From contig NZ_RAPF01000002.1 of NCBI RefSeq assembly GCF_003610805.1, forward strand, positions 310,001 through 374,000: a DNA stretch of 64,000 nt, written 5' to 3'. This document shows positions 16,626-25,160 of the stretch, piece after piece (the stretch's first letter is position 1; every line of letters begins with the position of its first letter). The notes below the pieces were generated by a model. That model was given only the letters and a program-made list of their open reading frames with translations. It was not told the origin of the DNA and did not search any database. The position numbers and the translations under genes are program-made. Origin of the DNA: Altericroceibacterium spongiae. Lineage in GTDB: Bacteria; Pseudomonadota; Alphaproteobacteria; Sphingomonadales; Sphingomonadaceae.

Positions 16626-17858
16626 TCAGGTTTCTTGGGTGTAGGCATTGTATCGCCGGTTGGCGTTAAGCTTATCCAGAAAGCCGACACCGGACGAAAT
16701 CGCCAGCAGCACAGCACTGGCCAGAAAGGCTAGTTGATAGCCAGCCGCGTCGAAGAGCAGGCCACCGCCAGCTGCACCTAAAGTAATGGATAACTGAATG
16801 ACCGCGACCATGAGGCCTCCGCCGGCTTCTGCATCATCGGGCAAACGCTGTGCGAGCCATGTCCACCACGCAACCGGTAGTGCTGTGCCGATAAGTCCCC
16901 AGAGCGTAATAAGTACTGCACTGGGGACTGCTAGTGTGCCCCCGGTCACCAGGCCGATGGCAATGGCGGCCAGAGCAAGCGGTGCCAAAATAAGAATGGA
17001 AGAAAGATGGCGTGCTACGATCCGGCCGATCAGCCATGTGCCTATCAAGCCTGCAATGCCCATTAGTAGTAGAACAAAGGAAAGCCACGAAACGTTTAAT
17101 TGAGTGACGTTTTCTAGAAACGGTCGCACATAAGTGAACAAGCCGAACTGCCCGGCAAATAGAAGGGCGATGGCCGTCATACCGAGCCTTGCGCTGGGTT
17201 TGCGCAATACACCCAGCGCACTACTTTCCTGAATGGTGCGATCCGAAGGCATCGAAGGAAGGGTAAACCATTGCCAGACAAAGGTCAGAACAGCGAGCGG
17301 CACGACCAGAAAAAAAGCACCGCGCCATCCGATATACTGGCCAAGGAAGCTGCCGAGCGGGGCGGCGACTGTTGTAGCCAGGGCATTGCCGCCATTGAGC
17401 ATCGCTAAAGCACGTGGCACTTGCTGGCTGGGAACCAGACGCATGACTGTGGCGGCAGACATCGACCAGAAACCGCCTATTACAACACCAAGTATCGCAC
17501 GGCCTGCCATCAGCATGAGAAAACTGGGCGCTAGCGCCACAAGGATGCCGGAAATCAGCATCAATACGGTTAGCCCTAGCAATAATGACCGGCGATTAAT
17601 GCCTTGAGTCAAAGATGCGATGGATAAGCTAGTAAGAACAGCAAAAAGCCCCGAGACAGAAATCGCCTGCCCTGCGGTACCTTCAGTCAGATGCAGATCG
17701 GAAGCGATGGGAGTCAGGATGCTGACCGGCATAAACTCTGAGGCAATCAGGGTGGACACACATAATGTGAGCGCAAAGACGGCGCTCCAATGCGCGGGTT
17801 TTTGGTCTGATCCCTCAGTGTTTGGATTGAGTTGATCGAGACCGGCTGTTTTGGCCAT
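16626..17858 (-). CDS. MFS efflux transporter (DHA1, AraJ/NepI-like)
   Basis: Encodes 410 residues with twelve predicted membrane helices. Features of the drug/sugar efflux DHA1 group are seen, including SEFMPVSILTPIASDL in helix 1 and GRAILGVVIGGFWSMSAA in helix 4-5. A GGAGCG ribosome binding site precedes the ATG at 17858. Substrate unknown; closest in style to AraJ/NepI/YdhP exporters. It is divergent from a truncated HxlR-type regulator, which is a usual neighbour of such transporters. Confidence 0.88.
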   Translation of the reverse strand: MAKTAGLDQLNPNTEGSDQKPAHWSAVFALTLCVSTLIASEFMPVSILTPIASDLHLTEGTAGQAISVSGLFAVLTSLSIASLTQGINRRSLLLGLTVLMLISGILVALAPSFLMLMAGRAILGVVIGGFWSMSAATVMRLVPSQQVPRALAMLNGGNALATTVAAPLGSFLGQYIGWRGAFFLVVPLAVLTFVWQWFTLPSMPSDRTIQESSALGVLRKPSARLGMTAIALLFAGQFGLFTYVRPFLENVTQLNVSWLSFVLLLMGIAGLIGTWLIGRIVARHLSSILILAPLALAAIAIGLVTGGTLAVPSAVLITLWGLIGTALPVAWWTWLAQRLPDDAEAGGGLMVAVIQLSITLGAAGGGLLFDAAGYQLAFLASAVLLAISSGVGFLDKLNANRRYNAYTQET

Positions 17859-17962
17859 GTTTCGCTCCATTCGATAATGTCTCATGCGAGACAGCCCGCA
17901 AATAGCGTCCTCTTTAGATGATGCGCTTCGCAATGATTATTCCCAGTCTGTGCGATACTTCG

Positions 17963-18037
17963 ATGAGCGTGACTCAACCGCCACTGTATGATTGCTGCCC
18001 GCTGCGGAGTGTAATATGCCGCGCGCGTATAATTTAA
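17963..18037 (+). pseudogene. 5' remnant of an HxlR-family regulator
   Basis: From ATG at 17963 the frame reads MSVTQPPLYDCCPLRSV, which matches the N-terminus of HxlR-type winged-helix regulators (consensus LYDxCPVRxVLDRIGDKW), then loses similarity and stops after 24 codons. The rest of the gene is missing, replaced by the AT-rich leader of the yitT-like gene. HxlR regulators often sit divergent from MFS efflux genes, as here. Confidence 0.5.
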
Positions 18038-18108
18038 TTACAAATCTATTGTCGAAAAATCTGCTCTCTTGTAAGTTCATTATGCTCATAGGAACCGGAT
18101 AATTTACA

Positions 18109-18756
18109 ATGTCGATGTCGCCCGAAACCGGACGCCCTCATACCCGGCTGGAAGATGCTTATGCGTTAACCGTTGGCTGCATCATGCTGGCGCTTGGTAT
18201 TGCGATCCTGAAAGCTGCCGGACTGGTGACTGGCGGAATGGCTGGACTGGCTCTGCTGGCGGGGCAGTTTCTACCGGTTTCACCGGGCTTTCTTTTCGCC
18301 TTGCTCAATGTGCCGTTCTTCATTTTGTCGATGCGCACAATGGGAATGACTTTCACATTTAAAACGCTGATCGTCAGCATAGGTGTGGCTGGGTTTTCAC
18401 TTCTGTTTGACCACACTGCCGATTTCACGATCCACAACGCTGCACTGGCAGCTTTTGCGAGCGGAATCATTCTGGGTCTTGGCACGTTGGCTATAGCCCG
18501 GCATGGGGCTGGTGTCGGTGGCGTCGGCATCGTTGCATTGTGGTTGCTGGCCACCCGGCAATGGAATGCAGGACGCACGCAAGTTATTTTGGACATTTTT
18601 ATTCTCGGTGCTTCGATACGCTTTCTTGGTCCGACTGCCATTGCTTATTCGGTCATTGGTGCAGTGGCTATGGGATCGATTGTTTATCTGTGGCACCGAC
18701 CGGAGCTTTATTCGGGTATATCGCCCCCTTTCCGGACTGCACGCGATGATCGCTGA
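18109..18756 (+). CDS. YitT-family membrane protein
   Basis: Encodes 215 residues with six hydrophobic segments. The glycine-rich membrane domain (ILKAAGLVTGGMAGLALLAG, HGAGVGGVGIVALWLL) matches the YitT/YczE membrane domain; the C-terminal DUF2179 domain of long YitT proteins is absent. Function unknown. An AGGAACC ribosome binding site lies upstream. The gene is convergent with the following minus-strand gene, seven bases apart. Confidence 0.8.
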   Translation: MSMSPETGRPHTRLEDAYALTVGCIMLALGIAILKAAGLVTGGMAGLALLAGQFLPVSPGFLFALLNVPFFILSMRTMGMTFTFKTLIVSIGVAGFSLLFDHTADFTIHNAALAAFASGIILGLGTLAIARHGAGVGGVGIVALWLLATRQWNAGRTQVILDIFILGASIRFLGPTAIAYSVIGAVAMGSIVYLWHRPELYSGISPPFRTARDDR

Positions 18757-18763
18757 ACTGGCT

Positions 18764-19495
18764 TTAAGTGGCTTCGATCTCCTTAATGATCGTTTTCAGC
18801 CACTCGCGCGGGGTTTTGCGACGACCAATATTGGCGACAAATTCCTGTCCGCGGGCAACACTTTGCAGGCGATTGCCGCGTAGCCAGCGTTCGGGCTTAT
18901 GATGATAGGAAAGTCCCGTGTGTTTCAACCATGAAGGGATGGCCCAGAGGCTAGGTTTCGTATCCTGTGCCGTAAGGCGCAAAGCAGGCGATGCATGCGC
19001 TGCAGTAGTGCCGGGTCCACAATAAATCGTGTCATTGTTGCCCAGTGGCGAAAGGGCATGCGGGTGCCCCTGATCGGCGAAAAAACGGAGCTTTTCTTCC
19101 GGGCATTCATGCAGGGGCACAATCTCTTCGATGCGCAGATAGCCAAAGATCCGATGGTGCGGTTTTTCCTGTTTTTCCCGGAAGAGACCGAAAAAAAGAA
19201 ATACGTCACCGGTTCGTATCTTGTGATTGGCGAGATGCGTCTGCGCGGCACCGACCTGTCCGAAAAGACATGTCCCTTGAGAGGTGAATAAAGGATCGTA
19301 GTGGCAAGGCATCTCAGCGCATACGCGGCCCTTGCTGGCGTTTTCCACCATCGTTTCCATGCCAAGCGACGCGTAGCTGACACCTGTGGACACGGAGGCC
19401 GGGATCGGAAGACTGACCGGGCGTCCATCGATGATCGGAGACGGCCCGCCGCCCGAAGCACTGTCAAAACCTTTGCGGCTGAAAATGATCCTCAT
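18764..19495 (-). CDS. Nmad3-like protein (nucleotide modification associated domain 3)
   Basis: This 243-residue protein starts MRIIFSRKGFDSASGGGPSP followed by IIDGRPVSLPIP, which I recognise as the N-terminal signature of Nmad3-type proteins. In phages these have been linked by comparative genomics to hypermodified-base synthesis; in bacteria the standalone form has no proven role. A GGAGCG ribosome binding site precedes the ATG at 19495. It is divergent from the CmcJ-like gene with 138 bases between. The domain name is given from memory of the motif and should be treated as probable. Confidence 0.65.
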   Translation of the reverse strand: MRIIFSRKGFDSASGGGPSPIIDGRPVSLPIPASVSTGVSYASLGMETMVENASKGRVCAEMPCHYDPLFTSQGTCLFGQVGAAQTHLANHKIRTGDVFLFFGLFREKQEKPHHRIFGYLRIEEIVPLHECPEEKLRFFADQGHPHALSPLGNNDTIYCGPGTTAAHASPALRLTAQDTKPSLWAIPSWLKHTGLSYHHKPERWLRGNRLQSVARGQEFVANIGRRKTPREWLKTIIKEIEAT

Positions 19496-19633
19496 CGTGC
19501 CGCTCCGTTTCGCACCGGCAAAGCAAGTGGTAGACCGAGCGTTGTACCGCTCGTGCAAAAGCAGACAACATCAAAAAAGCCCTTTTCTCGGGACAGGCAA
19601 AACGGCAATCTCTCTCAAAAAGGGAGAGAGTTA

Positions 19634-20464
19634 ATGACTGATATGCTGACAAAGCCTCGGACGGTTGAAGGGCGATTGTTTTATTCGAAAGATACGGGAC
19701 AGATCGAGAGCTTTCACGCCAATGATCTCAGTCTCGATACAGTGCAAAAAGAGGCGCACGATGTTGCGATCACCGATGCACGAAGTCTCGCCGAACCACC
19801 GCAACTCGATCAAAACGGTTTCGAACTGTTTACAATGCCGTCCGTTATAACTGACTGGCGTGACACTGACAGGGTCAATGCGCTGCATCCGGATGAGATT
19901 GCTGCTTTCGTAAAGAAAATTACGGGGGCTGACGAGGTATTGGTGACAGGTCCGCCAATTTTGCGCTGGGGGGAAAGGTCGAAAGAAGCGGGTACGCGCA
20001 ACAACTCCTATGCTGCGCGGCTGGTTCATTCGGATTCCTATTTCACCGCGGCTAAAGAGCAGACGATCGAGAACAATCCGCGCCCCGACTGCAAGGTGAA
20101 ACGCTGCGCGCATCATAATGTCTGGCGCACTTTTTCCGGGCCGCCCATAGATGTACCGCTGACCATTTGTGATGCCCAAAGCGTGTCGGATGACGATGTG
20201 ATAGAGGCTAGCGCGGCGTTTGATGTGGACGGTAAAGTCATCTGGCGTCTTCCTTCGATGAATTTCCGTTATTCGCCAGGTCATCGCTGGTATTATTTTT
20301 CCGGCATGACGCCCGATGAAGTACTTGTTTTCAAGAGATGGGATACGGATGCAGGGCGTGCGCGTTATGTCCCGCATACAGCCTTTACGGACCCGTCTGT
20401 TGGCGAAACCAGCGAACCGCGTGCCAGCGTGGAGATGCGCACATTTGCTTATTGGTATGAATAA
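19634..20464 (+). CDS. CmcJ/NvfI-family oxidoreductase
   Basis: A 276-residue protein of the CmcJ/NvfI family, relatives of Fe(II)/2-oxoglutarate-type oxygenases including cephamycin-cluster CmcJ and GA4-desaturase-like proteins. Family landmarks are AARLVHSDSY, VWRTFSGP with the adjacent DVPLTICDAQS, and a late block FSGMTPDEVLVFKRWD. The AGGGAGAG ribosome binding site before ATG 19634 decides the start; the frame is open far upstream but without similarity. Substrate unknown. Confidence 0.85.
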   Translation: MTDMLTKPRTVEGRLFYSKDTGQIESFHANDLSLDTVQKEAHDVAITDARSLAEPPQLDQNGFELFTMPSVITDWRDTDRVNALHPDEIAAFVKKITGADEVLVTGPPILRWGERSKEAGTRNNSYAARLVHSDSYFTAAKEQTIENNPRPDCKVKRCAHHNVWRTFSGPPIDVPLTICDAQSVSDDDVIEASAAFDVDGKVIWRLPSMNFRYSPGHRWYYFSGMTPDEVLVFKRWDTDAGRARYVPHTAFTDPSVGETSEPRASVEMRTFAYWYE

Positions 20465-20598
20465 CAGGCTGTAAAAGGCTTGTTTATCATGAAGTCATGG
20501 CAAGGGAGCGAACTTCATCCAAGGTTTGCAAGGGGTTGAAGCCGAAAGATATGGGGCCAGATGACTAATGACTAACCCATATTTCAGGAAGCCCGCCC

Positions 20599-23500
20599 AT
20601 GATCGATCGCACCGCCCTTCGCTCTGCTTTTCGCCAGGACGAGCCCGAATGCAATGCGCAGCGGATCGCCCAGGCGAAAGATGCCAGCAAGGCCCATGAA
20701 AAGGCCGCGGCACTGGCCGTCAAACTGATCGAAGGAGCCCGCGATCATAAGGAAGACGGTCTGGATGCCTTTCTTCACGCTTATGGTCTCGGTACTGAGG
20801 AAGGCATCGCACTTATGTGTCTTGCCGAAGCCTTGTTGCGTGTTCCCGATACCAAGACGCTCGATGCGCTGATTCATGATAAGTTAGGCGATGCCAAATG
20901 GCAGGAGCATCTGGGGGAAAGTAGCTCCAGCTTCGTTAATGCTGCGACATTCTCTTTGATGCTGACGGGCGAAGTGCTGCGTGGGTCGGGTCTGAAGGAA
21001 GCAGGCCTTGGCAGCGCTTTGCGCCGTTCGGTGAGTCGTCTGGGTGAGCCAGTCATTCGTAATGCGACCTTGCAGGCCATGCGCATTCTGGGTGGGCAGT
21101 TCGTCTATGGGCGCACCATTGAGGAAGGGCTCAAACGGGCTGTGCCGGAGCGCAAGAAGGGCCTGACGCATTCCTATGACATGCTCGGTGAAGCAGCAAT
21201 GACCTTCGAGGATGCGGAGCGCTATCGGGTATCTTACCATGATGCGATCGAAAAGCTGAAACGAGGTGCCGGTGACAGTATCGTCGCTTCGCATGGCATC
21301 TCAGTAAAACTGTCGGCGCTCTATCCTAAATATGATTATCTTCATGGGAAGGCGGCCATCGAAAAGCTGGTGCCGATTACTCGTGAGCTGGCTGTGGCGG
21401 CGCGCAACGCCAATATTCATTTTACCATCGATGCCGAAGAGGCAGACCGGCTTGAATTGCAGCTTGATGTCATAGAAGCTCTGGCAGCTGATGATGAGCT
21501 TTTCACCCGTGATGATGGTTCGCAATGGGAAGGCTTCGGCATGGCCATTCAGGCCTATCAGAAACGAGCTGCTCCCCTCTGTGACTGGGTTGTCCGGCTT
21601 GCGCGTAAGCATGACCGCAAATTGATGGTTCGTCTGGTGAAAGGGGCGTATTGGGATACGGAGATCAAGGCTAGCCAGGTCGGTGGTTTTGAAGAATATC
21701 CCGTCTTTACGACCAAAGTAGCAACCGATGTGTCCTATTTGGCCTGTGCTTCCAAACTGCTGCGGGCTGACGATGTGATATTTCCTGCCTTCGCCACGCA
21801 TAACGCTTACACGATCGGGTCAATCAAAGAACTGGCTCGGGGCCAGTCTTTCGAGTTCCAGCGCCTTCATGGCATGGGTGAAGAAGTGTATGGCGCTCTC
21901 GCGCAAATCGAGAAGAAAAAGGGCGAGCCGCGGACACCTGTCCGTATCTATGCGCCGGTGGGCGGACACAAGGATTTGCTCGCCTATCTTGTGCGCCGTC
22001 TGCTTGAAAATGGAGCCAACAGCTCTTTCGTTAACCGTATGGCGGATGCTGCTGTTCCGGCAGAGGATCTGGCGCGTAATCCAATGGAAGAACTGGATGC
22101 GATGCAGCCGATGCGCAATATGTCCATCCCGCTGCCACCTGAGATTTTTGGCAATCGCCTGAACAGTGCCGGAGTCGATGTGGCGGATCGCAATATCCGT
22201 GCGGATATTCTTGCGAAGCTGGATGAAATGAAAACGCATCAGTGGAGCGCTACGCCCACCGTTCTGGTCGATGAGGGCGGGGAGGAACATGATGTCATCT
22301 CGCCGCAAGACCCCGATGATGTGGTAGGGACTGCCCTTTATCCCACATCTGACGATGTCGATCTGGCCATTACCCGTGCTGTGAATGCTCAAAGGCGCTG
22401 GGATGCTGTGGGGGGACTTGCCAGAGCCGATATTCTGGAAAGCGCGGCCAATAATCTCGAAGCGCATACGCTCGAACTGATTTCGCTTTGCCGTCGGGAA
22501 GCCGGCAAAACACTTATCGATGGCATTCTGGAGGTGCGTGAGGCGGTCGATTTTCTGAGATTTTATGCCAGTGAAGCACGAATGCAATTTGCGTCGCCCA
22601 TGCCACTGCCGGGGCCGACGGGTGAAGAAAATCGTTTGCGTCTTGCCGGTCGGGGTGTCTTTGCAACTATTTCGCCGTGGAATTTCCCACTGGCTATTTT
22701 TGTCGGTCCGGCTGCTGCCGCATTAGCGGCAGGCAACACCGTAATTGCCAAGCCCGCAGAACAGACCCCGCTCATCGCTGCTCATGCGGTACGTGTCATG
22801 CACGAAGCAGGTATTCCCAATGATGTGCTGCAATTGCTGCCCGGCGGAGGTGAAGTCGGGGGCATGATTACCAGCGATCCGCGTCTTGCGGGCGTGGCCT
22901 TTACAGGGTCCACGCATACGGCTCGTGCAATCAATCGCAGTCTGGCCGAACGCGATGGGCCAATTGCGACATTGGTGGCAGAGACGGGTGGACAGAACGC
23001 CATGATCGTGGACAGTTCCGCCCTGCCGGAACAGGTAACGCGCGATGTGGTGGCATCTTCCTTCCAGAGCGCGGGTCAGCGGTGCTCGGCTTTGCGTATT
23101 CTTTATCTCCAGGAAGATGTCGCGGATACCATGCTGAAGATGATCAAAGGGGCTTTCGAAGCGCAGGTGATTGGCGACCCGGCCGATCTGGCTACCGATG
23201 TGGGTCCGGTGATCGACGCTGAAGCCAAGCAGGGGTTGGATGACCATGTCGCTAATATGCGTGAACGAGGCTTCCGTGTCTGGCAGCGAGACCTGGCTCC
23301 CGAATTGCAAAAAGGTAGCTTCTTTGCGCCCGCCATCATCGAGATCAATTCGATTGAGGATCTGGATAAGGAGAATTTCGGCCCGATCCTGCATGTGGTG
23401 CGCTTCAAGGGGGCTGAACTCGATAAGATCATCGATGAGATCAATTCGACAGGCTATGGCCTCACACTGGGGCTGCACAGTCGTATCGACGGCACGCGTC

Positions 23501-23718
23501 AATTTGTTGAAGCCCACGCCAAAGTCGGTAATTTCTATGTTAATCGCAATCAAATCGGTGCGGTGGTAGAGAGCCAGCCTTTTGGGGGGGAAGGCCTTTC
23601 CGGCACTGGCCCCAAAGCCGGCGGTCCGCATTATGTAGCTCGCTTCGCCACAGAACGGGTAACGACGATCGACACCACGGCTGCAGGCGGTAATGCCAGT
23701 CTGATGGCCGGTGCCTGA
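20599..23718 (+). CDS. putA: bifunctional proline dehydrogenase / glutamate-semialdehyde dehydrogenase
   Basis: A 1039-residue PutA that oxidises proline to pyrroline-5-carboxylate (FAD domain) and then to glutamate (NAD domain). The FAD barrel includes [13 protein letters not shown] and FATHNAYTI. The aldehyde dehydrogenase part has [11 protein letters not shown], the general base [10 protein letters not shown] and the catalytic Cys in [10 protein letters not shown] (near residue 828). The length and the absence of an N-terminal ribbon-helix-helix mean it is a minimal PutA without DNA-binding activity, so regulation must come from elsewhere. The 5' leader (20465-20598) has short direct and inverted repeats but no gene. 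Confidence 0.97.
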   Translation: MIDRTALRSAFRQDEPECNAQRIAQAKDASKAHEKAAALAVKLIEGARDHKEDGLDAFLHAYGLGTEEGIALMCLAEALLRVPDTKTLDALIHDKLGDAKWQEHLGESSSSFVNAATFSLMLTGEVLRGSGLKEAGLGSALRRSVSRLGEPVIRNATLQAMRILGGQFVYGRTIEEGLKRAVPERKKGLTHSYDMLGEAAMTFEDAERYRVSYHDAIEKLKRGAGDSIVASHGISVKLSALYPKYDYLHGKAAIEKLVPITRELAVAARNANIHFTIDAEEADRLELQLDVIEALAADDELFTRDDGSQWEGFGMAIQAYQKRAAPLCDWVVRLARKHDRKLMVRLVKGAYWDTEIKASQVGGFEEYPVFTTKVATDVSYLACASKLLRADDVIFPAFATHNAYTIGSIKELARGQSFEFQRLHGMGEEVYGALAQIEKKKGEPRTPVRIYAPVGGHKDLLAYLVRRLLENGANSSFVNRMADAAVPAEDLARNPMEELDAMQPMRNMSIPLPPEIFGNRLNSAGVDVADRNIRADILAKLDEMKTHQWSATPTVLVDEGGEEHDVISPQDPDDVVGTALYPTSDDVDLAITRAVNAQRRWDAVGGLARADILESAANNLEAHTLELISLCRREAGKTLIDGILEVREAVDFLRFYASEARMQFASPMPLPGPTGEENRLRLAGRGVFATISPWNFPLAIFVGPAAAALAAGNTVIAKPAEQTPLIAAHAVRVMHEAGIPNDVLQLLPGGGEVGGMITSDPRLAGVAFTGSTHTARAINRSLAERDGPIATLVAETGGQNAMIVDSSALPEQVTRDVVASSFQSAGQRCSALRILYLQEDVADTMLKMIKGAFEAQVIGDPADLATDVGPVIDAEAKQGLDDHVANMRERGFRVWQRDLAPELQKGSFFAPAIIEINSIEDLDKENFGPILHVVRFKGAELDKIIDEINSTGYGLTLGLHSRIDGTRQFVEAHAKVGNFYVNRNQIGAVVESQPFGGEGLSGTGPKAGGPHYVARFATERVTTIDTTAAGGNASLMAGA

Positions 23719-23752
23719 ACTTTTGTAGAAACTTTCCGCTTGCTCCGAGAAG

Positions 23753-23780
23753 CGCCATCCGCAATCCCGTGCGGATGGCG
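23753..23780 (+). promoter_or_regulatory. hairpin covering the dcd start codon
   Basis: CGCCATCCGCA (23753-23763) pairs perfectly with TGCGGATGGCG (23770-23780). The right arm contains the dcd ATG at 23775. No T-run follows, so it is either a weak putA terminator or a structure that limits dcd translation. Confidence 0.5.
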
Positions 23781-24329
23781 ATTCTGAGTGATAAATGGAT
23801 CCGCGATAAAGCGGTCACCGAACAAATGATTGAGCCTTTCGTTGAAGGACAAAGGCGGGATGGATGTATCAGCTACGGCCTGTCATCCTACGGGTATGAC
23901 GCGCGCGTGGCTGATGAGTTCAAGATCTTTACCAATGTCGATAATGCGGTGGTGGACCCAAAGGATTTCGCATCCAACAGCTTCGTCGACCGGAAGACGG
24001 ATGTCTGCATCATTCCGCCTAATAGTTTTGCGCTGGCGCGGACGGTCGAATATTTTCGCGTACCTAAGGATGTACTGGTGATATGCCTGGGGAAATCGAC
24101 CTATGCACGATGCGGCATTATCGTGAACGTCACTCCGCTGGAGCCGGGTTGGGAAGGCCATGTGACACTGGAGTTTTCCAACACCACACCACTGCCGGCA
24201 AAGATCTATGCCAATGAAGGCGCCTGCCAGTTTCTTTTCCTGCAGGGGAATGAACCTTGTGAGACGAGTTATGCCGACAGGGCCGGAAAATATATGGGGC
24301 AGAAAGGTGTTACGCTTCCTCGTCTTTAA
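23775..24329 (+). CDS. dcd: dCTP deaminase
   Basis: A 184-residue trimeric enzyme that deaminates dCTP to dUTP, feeding dTTP synthesis. Family blocks are [10 protein letters not shown] at the start, [13 protein letters not shown], the nucleotide-binding [11 protein letters not shown] and the catalytic Glu region [13 protein letters not shown], ending [13 protein letters not shown]. The ATG at 23775 gives the standard N-terminus; no ribosome binding site is obvious and the start sits in a hairpin. Confidence 0.96.
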   Translation: MAILSDKWIRDKAVTEQMIEPFVEGQRRDGCISYGLSSYGYDARVADEFKIFTNVDNAVVDPKDFASNSFVDRKTDVCIIPPNSFALARTVEYFRVPKDVLVICLGKSTYARCGIIVNVTPLEPGWEGHVTLEFSNTTPLPAKIYANEGACQFLFLQGNEPCETSYADRAGKYMGQKGVTLPRL

Positions 24330-24455
24330 AAGCATGAGCAGGGGATGATTACCTGTCTGCGTAACAGGTGAATATTGTGCTGCATTGTGCTTGATCTCTC
24401 TGATCGTGCGCTTCCATACTGGCTGGAAACAAGCTGGAAAGCGTGGGAGAGAGAT

Positions 24456-25076
24456 ATGCATGCCGAAATCACCGCTTTACGCGAGGAAATCGCTGTCTTG
24501 AAAGCAGAGCAGCGGCGAATGGCTTGCCGCTTGCAAGAAAGCGAGGACTATCGTGACCTTATGAATCTGCAATCGGCCTATGGCTATTATGTGGATAAGG
24601 CAATGTGGGACAAAGCCGCCGATCTTTTTGCCGAAGACGGTACGTTGGAAATTGCCGGTCGCGGTATCTACGTAGGCAGAGAGCGGGTGCGAGCTTATCT
24701 CACACGTTTACCCGAATATGGCTACGGCGTGATTTTCAATCATATGCAGCTTCAGCCTGTGATTCATATCAATAGCGAATGCGGCACTGCCAAGGCCCGG
24801 TGGCGTACATTCATAATGATCGGCTGGCTAGGTAAGGAAGCACGCTGGGGCGAAGCCACTTACGAAAATGAATATAGTCGCGAAAATGGCAAATGGCGCA
24901 TAGCGAAACTGCATGGCATCATCAATTTTTATGCCGAATATGACAAGGGCTGGCATAAAGGTGGCATACCGCTCTTGCGGTCGGTTGATGGGCTGAAGCC
25001 GGATCTACAGCCAAGCTTTAACTATGAAGCTTATCCCGAGCCGGTAGTGGCCCCCTTCCATTATGATGAGCCTTAA
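24456..25076 (+). CDS. NTF2-like (SnoaL-type) protein
   Basis: The 206 residues start with a short coiled-coil segment (ITALREEIAVLKAEQRRMA) followed by an NTF2-like fold (VDKAMWDKAADLFAEDGTLEI ... ENGKWRIAKLHG). This fold hosts many small-molecule lyases, isomerases and ring-hydroxylating dioxygenase beta subunits, so function cannot be given. A GGGAGAGAG ribosome binding site precedes the ATG at 24456. Confidence 0.8.
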   Translation: MHAEITALREEIAVLKAEQRRMACRLQESEDYRDLMNLQSAYGYYVDKAMWDKAADLFAEDGTLEIAGRGIYVGRERVRAYLTRLPEYGYGVIFNHMQLQPVIHINSECGTAKARWRTFIMIGWLGKEARWGEATYENEYSRENGKWRIAKLHGIINFYAEYDKGWHKGGIPLLRSVDGLKPDLQPSFNYEAYPEPVVAPFHYDEP

Positions 25077-25079
25077 AAA

Positions 25080-25114
25080 GGACGAGCCTCGATGGGGGGC
25101 TTCGAGGCTCGTCC
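25080..25114 (-). terminator. terminator between convergent genes
   Basis: A 13-bp perfect stem (25080-25092 with 25102-25114). On the minus strand it runs into five T, so it ends the ZnuD-like receptor transcript. A second hairpin, GTGCCGCGCG (25121-25130) with CGCGCGGCAC (25145-25154), lies between it and that receptor's stop codon. Confidence 0.85.
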
Positions 25115-25160
25115 GGGGGTGTGCCGCGCGGGACTGGAGGTTCGCGCGCGGCACCAATCA

